Counted from the first letter of the stretch, positions 40,428 through 47,591 are shown. The stretch: 60,782 nt of DNA from Bifidobacterium vansinderenii (GCF_002234915.1 NZ_NEWD01000019.1:1-60782); one strand, 5' to 3'. The notes: generated by a model not told the origin, from the sequence alone. Numbers and translations are program-made.

Positions 40428-40454
40428 TCCATCCCGGAAAAGCGCCTCACTCCC

Positions 40455-41489
40455 CTACCGTTCGATCACGCCGTACCCGCAGCCGTCGAACGTATGGAAG
40501 TCGTCTCCGCGCGGACCGGCCGGCGAACGACGATACCGCCGATCGGTCCCCAGACGCTTCTCCGCACGCAGCTGCGGCACCTCGCGCAGATCGTATGGCG
40601 TGGTCTGATACACCCAGTTCAGCCAGTTGCGCCACAACAGGTTCGCATGCGCACGCCAGGCGAACAGCGGCTCCTGACTCGGATCGTCGTGCGGGAAGTA
40701 GTTGACGGGGAACGGCACGTTCGTCAGACCGCGCGACATGTCGCGCTCGTACTCCTCGGCCAGCGTCCACTTGCCGTACTCCCAATGGCCGAGTGCGAAC
40801 ACCTCCGAGAAGTCACGCGTGGCCACCAGCCCCGGGCCGCTCTCCTCTCCCCAGGTCAGCACCTGCAGATCCTCGTTGGCACGGATGTCGTGCATGTCAA
40901 CGTCGGCCAGACGCGAGTGCGGCTGCAATGCGATCTCGTCGAATCCGTTGGTGATGAAGCAGTATTCGTCCTGCAGACGCTGCGGAAACACGCCGAAGAT
41001 CTTCTGATCGAGCACATGCTTGCGCACGCCGTAGCGATGATAGAGCGCGCCCATTGCGCCCCAGCACAGATACATGGTGGAGAACACGTGCGTGCCCGCC
41101 CAGTCGAGAATGCGACGGAACTCGTCCCAGTAGTCCACGTCCTCGAACGGCATGTGCTCCACGGGCGCGCCTGTGACAACCAGACCGTCGTAATAGTTGT
41201 CCTCGAACGCGTCGAGGTTCTCATAGAACTTGAGCAGGTGATCGCGGCTCACGTGCGTGGCCTCGTGCGTGGACGTCTTCATGAAGTCCACGTCTACCTG
41301 CAGAGGGGACTTGGAGATCAGACGAAGCAGCTGCGTCTCCGTCTCGATCTTCTTGGGCATCAGATTGAGGATCACCAGACGCAGCGGACGCACGCGCTGC
41401 TGTTCGGCGTCGGCTTTTTCCAACGCGAAGATGCGCTCTGAGTCGAGTATGGCACGGGCCGGCAGACCCTCGGGAATCTTGATAGGCAT
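40455..41489 (-). CDS. metA: Homoserine O-acetyltransferase of the MetA family
   Basis: Acylates homoserine for methionine synthesis, using the product of hom in the same window. The 344-residue protein has the catalytic cysteine Cys142 in MYLCWGAM and the His-Glu pair in LGHWEYG. Residue 111, which sets acyl-CoA choice in this family, is Glu (TGAPVEHMPF) and not Gly as in E. coli, so acetyl-CoA is the expected donor despite the common name homoserine O-succinyltransferase. The ATG at 41489 opens MPIKIPEGLPARAIL, the family start; the upstream frame extension is not credible. Confidence 0.93.
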   Translation of the reverse strand: MPIKIPEGLPARAILDSERIFALEKADAEQQRVRPLRLVILNLMPKKIETETQLLRLISKSPLQVDVDFMKTSTHEATHVSRDHLLKFYENLDAFEDNYYDGLVVTGAPVEHMPFEDVDYWDEFRRILDWAGTHVFSTMYLCWGAMGALYHRYGVRKHVLDQKIFGVFPQRLQDEYCFITNGFDEIALQPHSRLADVDMHDIRANEDLQVLTWGEESGPGLVATRDFSEVFALGHWEYGKWTLAEEYERDMSRGLTNVPFPVNYFPHDDPSQEPLFAWRAHANLLWRNWLNWVYQTTPYDLREVPQLRAEKRLGTDRRYRRSPAGPRGDDFHTFDGCGYGVIER

Positions 41490-41590
41490 AGTCCCAATTA
41501 TTGCAGTGCCGTGTAAATCCCCAAAACCATTCAATGCGCCCCAAGGAAGGAAGACCCCCGAGCACTGCCTCACACGCCCCGTTTCAACGT

Positions 41591-41639
41591 GCTCCCTCCT
41601 CGGGAGGGAGCTGTCACGCAATGCGTGACTGAGGGAGGG
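41591..41639. repeat. Dispersed hairpin repeat unit, last before the mobile element
   Basis: CTCCCTCCTCGGGAGGGAG-TGTCACGCA-TGCGTGACT-GAGGGAGGG, upstream of metA. No further member of the family is found from here to the right end of the window. Confidence 0.8.
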
Positions 41640-41724
41640 CCACAACCCCAAAAACGACACGCCGACAAACCCCAACAATCCCAACGATGTATCACAACAA
41701 AATCCCCCACAGCCACACTCCCGC

Positions 41725-41752
41725 TTGACATCCCCGCTCGAATCCATAGACT
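41725..41752 (+). promoter_or_regulatory. Promoter of initiator tRNA
   Basis: A perfect -35 box TTGACA (41725-41730) is followed after 16 bp by TAGACT (41747-41752), overlapped by GACTAT at an 18-bp spacing. The tRNA 5' end is about 27 bp further on. Confidence 0.7.
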
Positions 41753-41778
41753 ATATAGACGTTGCCTGTTAAGGCCGA

Positions 41779-41852
41779 CGCGGGGTGGAGCAGCTCGGTA
41801 GCTCGCTGGGCTCATAACCCAGAGGTCCATGGTTCAAATCCATGCCCCGCTA
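41779..41852 (+). tRNA. Initiator tRNA-Met (anticodon CAT)
   Basis: Begins CGCGGGG and ends CCCCGCTA, leaving the C1:U72 mismatch typical of actinobacterial initiator tRNA. The anticodon stem carries the three G-C pairs (GGG/CCC) that mark initiators, with CAT in the loop CTCATAA. CCA is not encoded. The mobile element begins at its 3' end. Confidence 0.95.
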
Positions 41853-42225
41853 CAAATTCGGTCTCCGAAAGGAGACCTACGAAAAACCGTGGTTTGGAGT
41901 TTCCGGCCACGGTTTTTTCGTTTTCCTGCATTCGCGCTACGAAATCTTCGTCCTGTCGGTAATAGGTATCGTCAATCAAATCATTGACAGTAACTCCCAA
42001 TTCCCTTGCCGCAAGATACAACTGTTCCAGCTTTATCTTCGTGGTTCCATTGAGCATCTGCGTAACGGCGGGCCGGGTCACTCCCATCGCCTTCGCAAGA
42101 TCCTTCTGCAGCTTCCCCGTCAACCTCATATACCGGCGAATGTTGTATCGCACTACTTCGGCAAAACGAGCGGCAGCCTCTTCCCTATCGGCAGCCACAA
42201 AATTTACGGCTTCCGTCACACTCAT
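41812..42225 (-). CDS. XRE-family repressor-like regulator
   Basis: 137 residues. The helix-turn-helix is LQKDLAKAMGVTRPAVTQMLNGTTKIKLEQLYLAARELGVTVNDL, as in phage CI-type repressors. The ATG at 42225 faces three palindromic operators shared with the divergent Cro-like gene. The C-terminal 35 or so residues are odd: the frame runs through the bidirectional hairpin 41882-41918 and stops inside the tRNA on the opposite strand (ending AGHGFEPWTSGL). That tail is probably an accident of the junction, not a functional domain; the true protein end may have been lost on integration. Confidence 0.75.
   Translation of the reverse strand: MSVTEAVNFVAADREEAAARFAEVVRYNIRRYMRLTGKLQKDLAKAMGVTRPAVTQMLNGTTKIKLEQLYLAARELGVTVNDLIDDTYYRQDEDFVARMQENEKTVAGNSKPRFFVGLLSETEFVAGHGFEPWTSGL
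41882..41918. terminator. Bidirectional terminator after tRNA-Met
   Basis: AAAAACCGTGG (41882-41892) pairs with CCACGGTTTTTT (41907-41918) over a 14-nt loop. T tracts follow on both strands, so it can end the tRNA transcript and that of the xre gene. Confidence 0.85.
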
Positions 42226-42276
42226 GCGCGTATCCCTTCAATCTTTTGACTAACATAGGTCATCATATCAAACGAA

Positions 42277-42457
42277 AGTTAGAAAACCTAAACTCGTCCA
42301 GCCGTCGGAAATCTAAATAAAAACGCATCTCAGGCCATAAATTCCAACGAAAACGACACGCCGTCGAACCCAACAGTAACAACATATTTCCGAAAGTTAG
42401 AATTACTAACTTGAGGACATGGTTTCTTCCCTGTATTCTGAGGTTAGGAAATCTAAC
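42277..42457. promoter_or_regulatory. Three GTTAG-N5-CTAAC operators of the divergent switch
   Basis: Perfect palindrome AAGTTAG-AATTA-CTAACTT at 42394-42412; GTTAG-GAAAT-CTAAC at 42443-42457; a weaker AGTTAG-AAAAC-CTAAACT near 42277-42294. The first overlaps the -35 box and the second follows the -10 box of the rightward promoter; the third lies over the presumed leftward promoter (TATGAT on the minus strand at 42267-42262). Confidence 0.8.
42411..42439 (+). promoter_or_regulatory. Rightward promoter of the Cro-like gene and replication operon
   Basis: TTGAGG (42411-42416), a 17-bp spacer and TATTCT (42434-42439). It is flanked by two operators, so the repressor can shut it off directly. 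Confidence 0.65.
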
Positions 42458-42477
42458 TTCTATGGAACGGAGAGGTC

Positions 42478-42747
42478 ATGTCAAACATGAAGCGGTGGCT
42501 GCGCGAGATGGGTATTCCCAGCTCTCAATTGGCCGTTCAGACAAACCAGTCCCGATCCAGCATCACTCAGAAGTTGAATCGCAAGACCGAGTGGCAACGA
42601 CGCGACTGTCTGCGCATCCGCGAGCTGTATGGCCTGTCTTCGGATTTCATTCAGGACCTCATCCCCTACGAAATGGAGTTCCCGTCCGGGAATCCGAGAG
42701 GAGGTGATGCCGCACTGTCATCGTTATGCGGGCGCGCCGCCCGTTGA
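42478..42747 (+). CDS. Cro-like small DNA-binding protein
   Basis: 89 residues with a helix-turn-helix-like N-terminal part (MKRWLREMGIPSSQLAVQTNQSRSSITQKLNRKTEWQRRDCLRIRELYGLSSDFIQDLIPYE). The ATG follows GGAGAGG. It is divergent from the xre gene and separated from it by three operators, the layout of phage CI/Cro switches. It probably antagonises the repressor and opens rightward expression. The family match is by pattern only. Confidence 0.65.
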   Translation: MSNMKRWLREMGIPSSQLAVQTNQSRSSITQKLNRKTEWQRRDCLRIRELYGLSSDFIQDLIPYEMEFPSGNPRGGDAALSSLCGRAAR

Positions 42748-42882
42748 GAAGCCAATGAATGAGGTGGCCGGCTCTCCAGGACCTGGAAGTGACGGAGGGC
42801 CGGCCGTGCAAATAACCGTTTCCCGGGCGTTCAAAATGTCGCCAAACGTTTTCCGCTCGGGTTGATCAAGGAGTTATCGCAC

Positions 42883-43281
42883 ATGTGTGATTTTACAAAC
42901 GCAGCTTGCGGTTCCCTGAACACCTCCAAGGGTAAGGGTGGTTCCGGGGCGCCGAGTTTGGAAAAGGAAGATCTGTTGTCCCGTGTCATGGGACTGGCTG
43001 TCGATGATGATATCGCGGGTCTCGTGCACGCGGCGTACGGGCTTGCCCTGTTGGATGCGATGCGGGATTGCAATCGCGCTTCCGGTGACGTGGTCTCCGG
43101 TCATGTCGCGACGATGCGCGGGTTGGACGAGTCCGGTGCGACGGGGTCGTTCTCGGCGGTGGACTGGGATCGTGCGGAGCAGCGTGCCCTGGGCGCGTCG
43201 GAGTGCGGCACGGCGGTGCGTCACGCGCTGGAGCAGCGTCTGGCGATGCTGGAGCATCCGGCCGGTTCGGGGGTGCTGTGA
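42883..43281 (+). CDS. Hypothetical protein of the ICE replication operon
   Basis: 132 residues, mostly helical, with no family I recognise. The ATG at 42883 is 9 nt after AAGGAG, better than a start at 42862. Two cysteines near the N-terminus (Cys2 and Cys9) and a GKGGSG linker precede an Ala/Leu-rich helical body. The stop shares a base with the next start (TGATG), so it is translationally coupled to the next gene and, through it, to the replication initiator. Confidence 0.6.
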   Translation: MCDFTNAACGSLNTSKGKGGSGAPSLEKEDLLSRVMGLAVDDDIAGLVHAAYGLALLDAMRDCNRASGDVVSGHVATMRGLDESGATGSFSAVDWDRAEQRALGASECGTAVRHALEQRLAMLEHPAGSGVL

Positions 43282-43874
43282 TGACCGGGTCGTGTCTGTT
43301 GGCGGCGGCCAGGGACTTGTCCCTGTTGGAGACGCCGTCGGATGATTCCTCGTTTCTCGAGGATCGTTGTCTGGGGTTTGACGAGCGGGTGCTGGCGTAT
43401 GAGCGTCTGCATGGCCGGGTCTCGTCGCTCCGCGCGCTGGTGGATGCGGGCGGCTCGTTGGGTGGCCGGCATTGCTCGTGGCTGAGTGTTCCGGTGGTGC
43501 GGGGCTGTGATCCCGCGCGTTTGGATGCGGCGAAGACCACGCTGCTGCTGTTTCTGGCGATGCGGGGCGGTCTGCCGTTGCGTCGTGTGGAGTTCGACGC
43601 GGAGTCGGTGCTGCTGGACGCGGGTTCCCGGACGGCGACGGATCGTCTGTTCGTCGCGTGGATGGGCGTCGAGGCGTATCGGGCCGCGATGTGGGGTCTG
43701 ACCTGTCTGAACGCGGGTCTGCCGCTGACCGCGGCGAACCGTGATGATTTCTATGCCGGCGTGGCCCATCACCTGATGGACCCGTCGGGTCTGGCCGTGG
43801 ACGTGTCCCCGGCGTTCGTGCTGGGCATGCGCCTGGGCGCGGAGGCGGGCGACCGTCTGATCGGAGGTGAGTGA
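43281..43874 (+). CDS. Hypothetical protein upstream of the replication initiator
   Basis: 197 residues, helical and Leu/Ala-rich, no recognised motif. It overlaps the previous stop by one base and ends two bases before the GTG of the initiator gene, whose ribosome binding site GGAGG lies in its last codons. Such placement suggests an accessory replication role (loader or regulator), but that is inference from position alone. Confidence 0.6.
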   Translation: MTGSCLLAAARDLSLLETPSDDSSFLEDRCLGFDERVLAYERLHGRVSSLRALVDAGGSLGGRHCSWLSVPVVRGCDPARLDAAKTTLLLFLAMRGGLPLRRVEFDAESVLLDAGSRTATDRLFVAWMGVEAYRAAMWGLTCLNAGLPLTAANRDDFYAGVAHHLMDPSGLAVDVSPAFVLGMRLGAEAGDRLIGGE

Positions 43875-43875
43875 C

Positions 43876-45114
43876 GTGACCGTGGTGACGATGGTGTGGG
43901 TCCAGAAGAACGTGACCTGCGTGGGCAACGCCACGAAGTCGGTGCTGGCGTATCTGGCGTTCCGCGCGCATTTCGATGACGGGACGGCGTCGTGGCCCGC
44001 GGTGGACACGATCTCGCATGATCTGGGCATCGGCAGGCGCACGGTGCAGCGGGCGATGGATCGTCTGCTGGAGATCGGTCTGATCGAGCTCGGCCAGCAG
44101 GATTTCGCGGGCTTCAACCCGAAGACGGGCGAGCCGGTGCGTCAGGACCGTCGCACGACCGTGTGGAACGTGGTGTGCCGTGACATCCCGTCCGAGGCGG
44201 TCGAGGAGGCCGAACCGGCCGAGTCCTCCCCCGCCGAGGTCGATGCCGAGGATGCAGGCATGTCCGTCGCCGATGCCGTGGACGACGGTGTGATGGAGGC
44301 GCCTGGAACCGGTTCCGGACAAAATGACGCCCCGTGCGTGGAGACTGAACGGGGTGACATTTTGTCCAAAAAGCGTGACATTTTGTCATCAAAACGTGAC
44401 AAAATGTCACCCAATATACATAGAAATACATATAAATACATTTCCCCCTCTGTCCCCCATGGGGACATCTCCCCCTCCGGGGGCGAACCTGGTGATGAGG
44501 GTTCCGTCGATGGCGTGGCCGCCGTTGGCGGGGACCTGGTGGGTTCGTTCCTGGACTGGTTCTCCTCGAGGCGTGCCGAGCTGGGTCTGTCCCGTCGCGC
44601 GTTCTCGGATCGTGACCGTCGCGCGGTCGCCTCGCTGCTGGACCGTCTGACGGCCTCCGGGGCCTCCGATGCGGTGGTCGAGGCGAGGCGGGTGTGCGAT
44701 CACGCGTTCTCCGATGCTCGGCTGGCCCGTCGGGTGTCGTCCCCGCGTCAGCTGGCCCGCCTGTTCGACGAGATCCGCGACGCGATGACGCTCGACGCCC
44801 GTTCCGCCCCGTCCGCCGGCACGTACGGGGTTCCGGACGATCTCGAGCATCGCTGCCGCAGGCTGCTGGACGGTCTGGGCGTCGAGGACGGCAACGACGG
44901 GTTCATGGCCCGCCGCGAGCTGCGCCGGCTGCTGCGCGAGGGCGTCGACGAGGCCGAGGCGCTGCGCGCGGCGTTGGACGCGGGCCTCGCGTATCAGGCT
45001 CGTCTGGACGCCGAGCGTCGCGACCGTGAGGCCGCCCGGAGCCGCCCGGCCGCGTCCGGCGCGTTCCGTCCGTCGTTCGCGGGCAATCCGATGTACCGGG
45101 GGGCCGTCTCATGA
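43876..45114 (+). CDS. Replication initiator-like protein (lambda O type)
   Basis: 412 residues. The N-terminal winged helix-turn-helix (MVWVQKNVTCVGNATKSVLAYLAFRAHFDDGTASWPAVDTISHDLGIGRRTVQRAMDRLLEIGLIEL) resembles the DNA-binding domain of phage O proteins and plasmid initiators. A poorly structured acidic linker follows, then a charged helical C-terminal part from about residue 215 that could contact a helicase or its loader. The linker DNA (44317-44445) contains four palindromic iteron-like sites and an AT-rich tract, the layout of lambda ori inside gene O. GTG at 43876 is chosen because GGAGG lies 9 nt before it; GTG at 43867 is possible. It overlaps the next gene by 4 bp. Confidence 0.65.
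   Translation: MTVVTMVWVQKNVTCVGNATKSVLAYLAFRAHFDDGTASWPAVDTISHDLGIGRRTVQRAMDRLLEIGLIELGQQDFAGFNPKTGEPVRQDRRTTVWNVVCRDIPSEAVEEAEPAESSPAEVDAEDAGMSVADAVDDGVMEAPGTGSGQNDAPCVETERGDILSKKRDILSSKRDKMSPNIHRNTYKYISPSVPHGDISPSGGEPGDEGSVDGVAAVGGDLVGSFLDWFSSRRAELGLSRRAFSDRDRRAVASLLDRLTASGASDAVVEARRVCDHAFSDARLARRVSSPRQLARLFDEIRDAMTLDARSAPSAGTYGVPDDLEHRCRRLLDGLGVEDGNDGFMARRELRRLLREGVDEAEALRAALDAGLAYQARLDAERRDREAARSRPAASGAFRPSFAGNPMYRGAVS
44317..44445. other. Predicted replication origin inside the initiator gene
   Basis: Four sites share the core TGACATTTTGTC, itself a GACA-N3-TGTC palindrome: 44317-44333 (inverted, two mismatches), 44351-44367, 44373-44389 and 44395-44412 (inverted). The last three cores are 21 and 22 bp apart, about two helical turns. 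They are followed by a 35-bp tract (44411-44445) with about 77% A+T in an otherwise GC-rich gene, suited to strand opening. Confidence 0.7.
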
Positions 45115-45536
45115 CCGGCATGGAGCAGGCGTCGTGCGTGCGGGTCGCGGCGCGCAGTCAGGCGTTGGCGGATCAGATGTTCGCGGTCCCGGATTCCGGT
45201 CGTGTCGATCGGCGGGCGAGGCGTGCGGCCAGGAGGCTGTGCGATTCGTGTCCGGTGCGGGACCTGTGTCTGAGCGAGGCGCTGGCCCGTCGCACGAGGG
45301 ACAACGTGCTGGCCGGTGGTCTGACCTATCAGGAGCGGTGCGTGCTGAGCCACGAGATCGCCGCGGATCTGGGCGTGACCCTGTGGGGTCTGGCGTCGGT
45401 GTCCCCGTCCACGGTGCTGGCCTGGCTTCGTGAGCATCCCCGGGCGGTGGAGCGGGCGCGGTCGTGCACCCGCGCCTACTGGCGGGACCGCAAGCGTTCC
45501 TCCAGCGCGGCTCTCGCTCAGGGTCGTCTGTTCTAG
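45111..45536 (+). CDS. WhiB-like iron-sulphur transcription factor
   Basis: 141 residues. Four cysteines fit the Wbl pattern: Cys9, then Cys44, Cys47 and Cys53 (CDSCPVRDLC), ligands for a [4Fe-4S] cluster. A loop AGGLTYQERC stands where Wbl proteins have their Gly-rich turn, followed by basic residues for DNA contact. The tail is longer than in chromosomal WhiB proteins. Wbl proteins occur only in actinobacteria and their phages and mobile elements. It overlaps the initiator gene by 4 bp (ATGA). It may act on ICE promoters with the sigma factor; the target is unknown. Confidence 0.8.
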   Translation: MTGMEQASCVRVAARSQALADQMFAVPDSGRVDRRARRAARRLCDSCPVRDLCLSEALARRTRDNVLAGGLTYQERCVLSHEIAADLGVTLWGLASVSPSTVLAWLREHPRAVERARSCTRAYWRDRKRSSSAALAQGRLF

Positions 45537-45547
45537 GGAGGCTCGTC

Positions 45548-45925
45548 GTGTTGTTTCTTCAGGTGTTCGACGGTGATCTGCATGTCGATGGGCCGGTGCC
45601 GTTGGCCCGGGTGTCGTCCCGCGGCGAGGCCGAGCCTCCGGCCGGAGGCTGGCCCCTGCTGGCTCGCGAGTCCGCTCCGGTGGCGTCGGCCGCCGTGCGC
45701 GCGTTGGAGGGCCGGTACGGGCTGGCGGACGGGGCTCGTCCCGCGTCCCCGGGCCCGTGGTCGCTGGTGCTGGACTGCGCGTCCTCGTCGTCGGGGCTGA
45801 TGCTGATGGAGGTCGGCTTCTCGCTGCGTCCGGTGAGCATGCGGGGCCTGCGGGTGCGTTCGGGCCGTGCGGCCGACGTGGTCTGGGCGTTGGACTCGTT
45901 TCTGCGCCGGCTGGCGTCGACGTGA
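45548..45925 (+). CDS. Hypothetical ICE protein
   Basis: 125 residues from a GTG at 45548, chosen because GGGAGG lies just before it, 11 bp after the whiB-like stop. The sequence is a mixture of short strands and helices with no motif recognised (MLFLQVFDGDLHVDGPVPLAR..., ending ALDSFLRRLAST). It closes the replication/regulation operon; a block shared with two other ICE promoters follows. Confidence 0.5.
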   Translation: MLFLQVFDGDLHVDGPVPLARVSSRGEAEPPAGGWPLLARESAPVASAAVRALEGRYGLADGARPASPGPWSLVLDCASSSSGLMLMEVGFSLRPVSMRGLRVRSGRAADVVWALDSFLRRLAST

Positions 45926-45928
45926 CGG

Positions 45929-45946
45929 TATGGCGGTGTGGCGGTA
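45929..45946. promoter_or_regulatory. Shared ICE upstream block, copy 1 (before parA)
   Basis: TATGGCGGTGTGGCGGTA matches copy 2 at 47608-47625 at 16 of 18 positions and copy 3 at 56675-56692 less closely. It lies 74 bp before the parA start. Confidence 0.55.
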
Positions 45947-46019
45947 TCGGGTTCCTCCGGTACGTGCCGTCGTCGGTATTTGGTTTTTGGATTTTTCTGG
46001 TTTTTCAAGGAGTTTGATC

Positions 46020-46610
46020 ATGATCGTGACTATCGCTAACGCGAAGGGCGGGGTGGCGAAGACCACCAGCGCGATGTTTCTGGCCGCGGCGTACGCGCGC
46101 CGGTTCGAGGGTTCGGCGCCGGTGGTGCTGGACGCGGACCCGCAGTCGTCGGCGAGTCTGTGGCGGGATCTCGCCGAGGATGCGGGCGAGCCGTTGGGCT
46201 TCGATGTGTCGCCGGCGAATCTGAGCACGCTGGGCCGGCTCAGCCGCGTGGGCGCGGATTCGTTCGTGGCGGTGGACGCGCCGCCGCAGGGTCGTCTGCT
46301 GGAGACGGCCATCGGGGTGGCGGATTTCGTGGTGGTGCCCTCGTCGGACAGTCCGCTGGATCTGCAGCAGGCGTGGGCGACGCTCGAGGCGGTGCCGCGT
46401 CATCGGCCGGCGGCCCTGCTGCTGGTGCGTGTGGAGCCGGGCACGACGGCGTATGCGAGGACGCTGTCCGCGCTCGGGGACGCGGCCACGCCACGGTTCG
46501 ACGCGGTGGTTCGCAAGCGGCAGGATCTCAAACGGTGCATGGGTCTGCGCCCGGGCAAGCTGTGGGAGTACGGGCAGGTGCTCGACGAGCTGCTGGAGGT
46601 GCTGCGATGA
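46020..46610 (+). CDS. parA: ParA-family partition ATPase
   Basis: 196 residues. The deviant Walker A motif KGGVAKTT is at residues 9-16, Walker A' is VVLDADPQSSASLW, and the Walker B aspartate lies in SFVAVDAPPQG. Proteins of this size (small ParA, Soj/ParF type) segregate low-copy plasmids together with a small DNA-binding partner. The ATG follows AAGGAG. Two overlapping small genes follow, the second of which is a ribbon-helix-helix candidate. For an ICE this implies a stable extrachromosomal phase. Confidence 0.88.
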   Translation: MIVTIANAKGGVAKTTSAMFLAAAYARRFEGSAPVVLDADPQSSASLWRDLAEDAGEPLGFDVSPANLSTLGRLSRVGADSFVAVDAPPQGRLLETAIGVADFVVVPSSDSPLDLQQAWATLEAVPRHRPAALLLVRVEPGTTAYARTLSALGDAATPRFDAVVRKRQDLKRCMGLRPGKLWEYGQVLDELLEVLR

Positions 46611-46774
46611 TCCGGTTGCTGGCGCTTGTCGTTCTGGTGTTCGTTGTCCTGCTGGCCGTGACATCGGCCGGCCTGTTGTGCGCGATGTGCGCGGATGTGC
46701 CGGCCTCGGGACGTATGGCGCTCATGCTGCTGGTCCCGTCGTTCGTGCTGCTGGCGGGGTGGGTGATCGCATGA
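46607..46774 (+). CDS. Small membrane protein between parA and the RHH gene
   Basis: 55 residues with two hydrophobic helices (LLALVVLVFVVLLAVTSAGLLCAM and MALMLLVPSFVLLAGWVIA) around a short polar turn. Both ends overlap neighbours by 4 bp (ATGA), so it is coupled to parA and to the RHH gene. No family known to me. A membrane protein inside a partition operon is unexpected. Confidence 0.65.
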   Translation: MIRLLALVVLVFVVLLAVTSAGLLCAMCADVPASGRMALMLLVPSFVLLAGWVIA

Positions 46775-47025
46775 AGGATCTCGCGTTCCGTCCATCGAGG
46801 CCGCGCGCCGTGTCCGAGGCGCCGTTGGATAACGTGTTCGCCGCCGATACCGCTCCAGTCCGTTCCGGTTCGTCAGCGACCGGGGATGACGGTTGGACGA
46901 AGACGAGCGTGGCGATGCGCAGGTCGACGCGCCGGCGGGTGAAGCTGTGGGCGCTGGAGCATGACATGAGCATGCAGGAGGTCGTCGACCTGGCGTTGGA
47001 GGAGTATCTGGCCTCTAGGCCGTGA
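46771..47025 (+). CDS. Ribbon-helix-helix protein, probable ParA partner
   Basis: 84 residues. A disordered N-terminal half is followed by a ribbon-helix-helix: strand KTSVAMRRST, helix RRRVKLWALEHD, turn and helix MSMQEVVDLALEEYLA. Small RHH proteins such as ParG and CopG-type partners bind the centromere and stimulate ParA. It overlaps the preceding gene by 4 bp and is the third gene after parA. The partner role is inferred from fold and position. Confidence 0.7.
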   Translation: MKDLAFRPSRPRAVSEAPLDNVFAADTAPVRSGSSATGDDGWTKTSVAMRRSTRRRVKLWALEHDMSMQEVVDLALEEYLASRP

Positions 47026-47109
47026 CCCCGTGCCGGCCGGTGCCGTACGGTGTCGGCCGGGTTCTCGTTGGTTTTCGTTGTGTAGTCCTGTTTTGGAAGG
47101 GAGTTCGTT

Positions 47110-47547
47110 ATGAGTAGTGGAGTCAGGGAGCTGTCGATGTCGGATCTGTCGTATCTGCAGTCGTTGCCCGCGGTGAAGCGTGTGAGCGTGACCGGGGGCC
47201 GGTTGCGGATCACGTATGAGGAGGGGTTCCGTCGCATGGTGGCAAGACGATATCGGGCCGGGGATTCTCCGGCCAGGATCTTCCGTGAGGCGGGGCTGGA
47301 TTCCGCTCTGATCGGCTACAAGCGCATCGAACGGTGCATCGCGCGCTGGCGTGATTTGCCCGATGAAGACGTTCCACCCGCGCCTCCGGTGCCGGCCGAG
47401 GCTGTGGTCTGGACGCCGTCCCGGCCTCGCGTCAAGGGCGTGGAGGGCCGTGCGACAGTTCGGACGCTGGCGCGTCGTGTCACTGCGCTGGAGGCCAGAT
47501 TGGCGGCGGTGGAGGCGGGCCTGTCCGATTCCACGGATATCGGTTAG
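47110..47547 (+). CDS. Helix-turn-helix protein of mobile elements
   Basis: 145 residues. A short SLPAVKRVSVTGGRLRITYEEGFRRMVARRYRAGDSPARIFREAGLDSALIGYKRIERCIARW core resembles transposase-like or orphan helix-turn-helix proteins that accompany Gram-positive ICEs. A C-terminal coiled coil follows (VRTLARRVTALEARLAAVEAGL). AAGGGAG precedes the ATG. A strong terminator lies 15 bp after the stop. The function is unknown; a regulatory role is likely. Confidence 0.6.
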   Translation: MSSGVRELSMSDLSYLQSLPAVKRVSVTGGRLRITYEEGFRRMVARRYRAGDSPARIFREAGLDSALIGYKRIERCIARWRDLPDEDVPPAPPVPAEAVVWTPSRPRVKGVEGRATVRTLARRVTALEARLAAVEAGLSDSTDIG

Positions 47548-47561
47548 CGGGTTCCCGGTGG

Positions 47562-47591
47562 GGGCCGTGCGGGTTCGCACGGCCCTTTTTT
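47562..47591 (+). terminator. Strong intrinsic terminator before the pilus operon
   Basis: GGGCCGTGC (47562-47570) pairs with GCACGGCCC (47577-47585) over a 6-nt loop and is followed by six T residues. Confidence 0.9.

Noticed and set aside
40455-41747. Long N-terminal extension of metA
   Set aside because: The extension crosses a dispersed repeat unit and lacks family similarity; the ATG at 41489 gives the normal MetA start.
41779-41852. Elongator tRNA-Met
   Set aside because: The unpaired C1:U72 and three consecutive G-C pairs in the anticodon stem identify the initiator.
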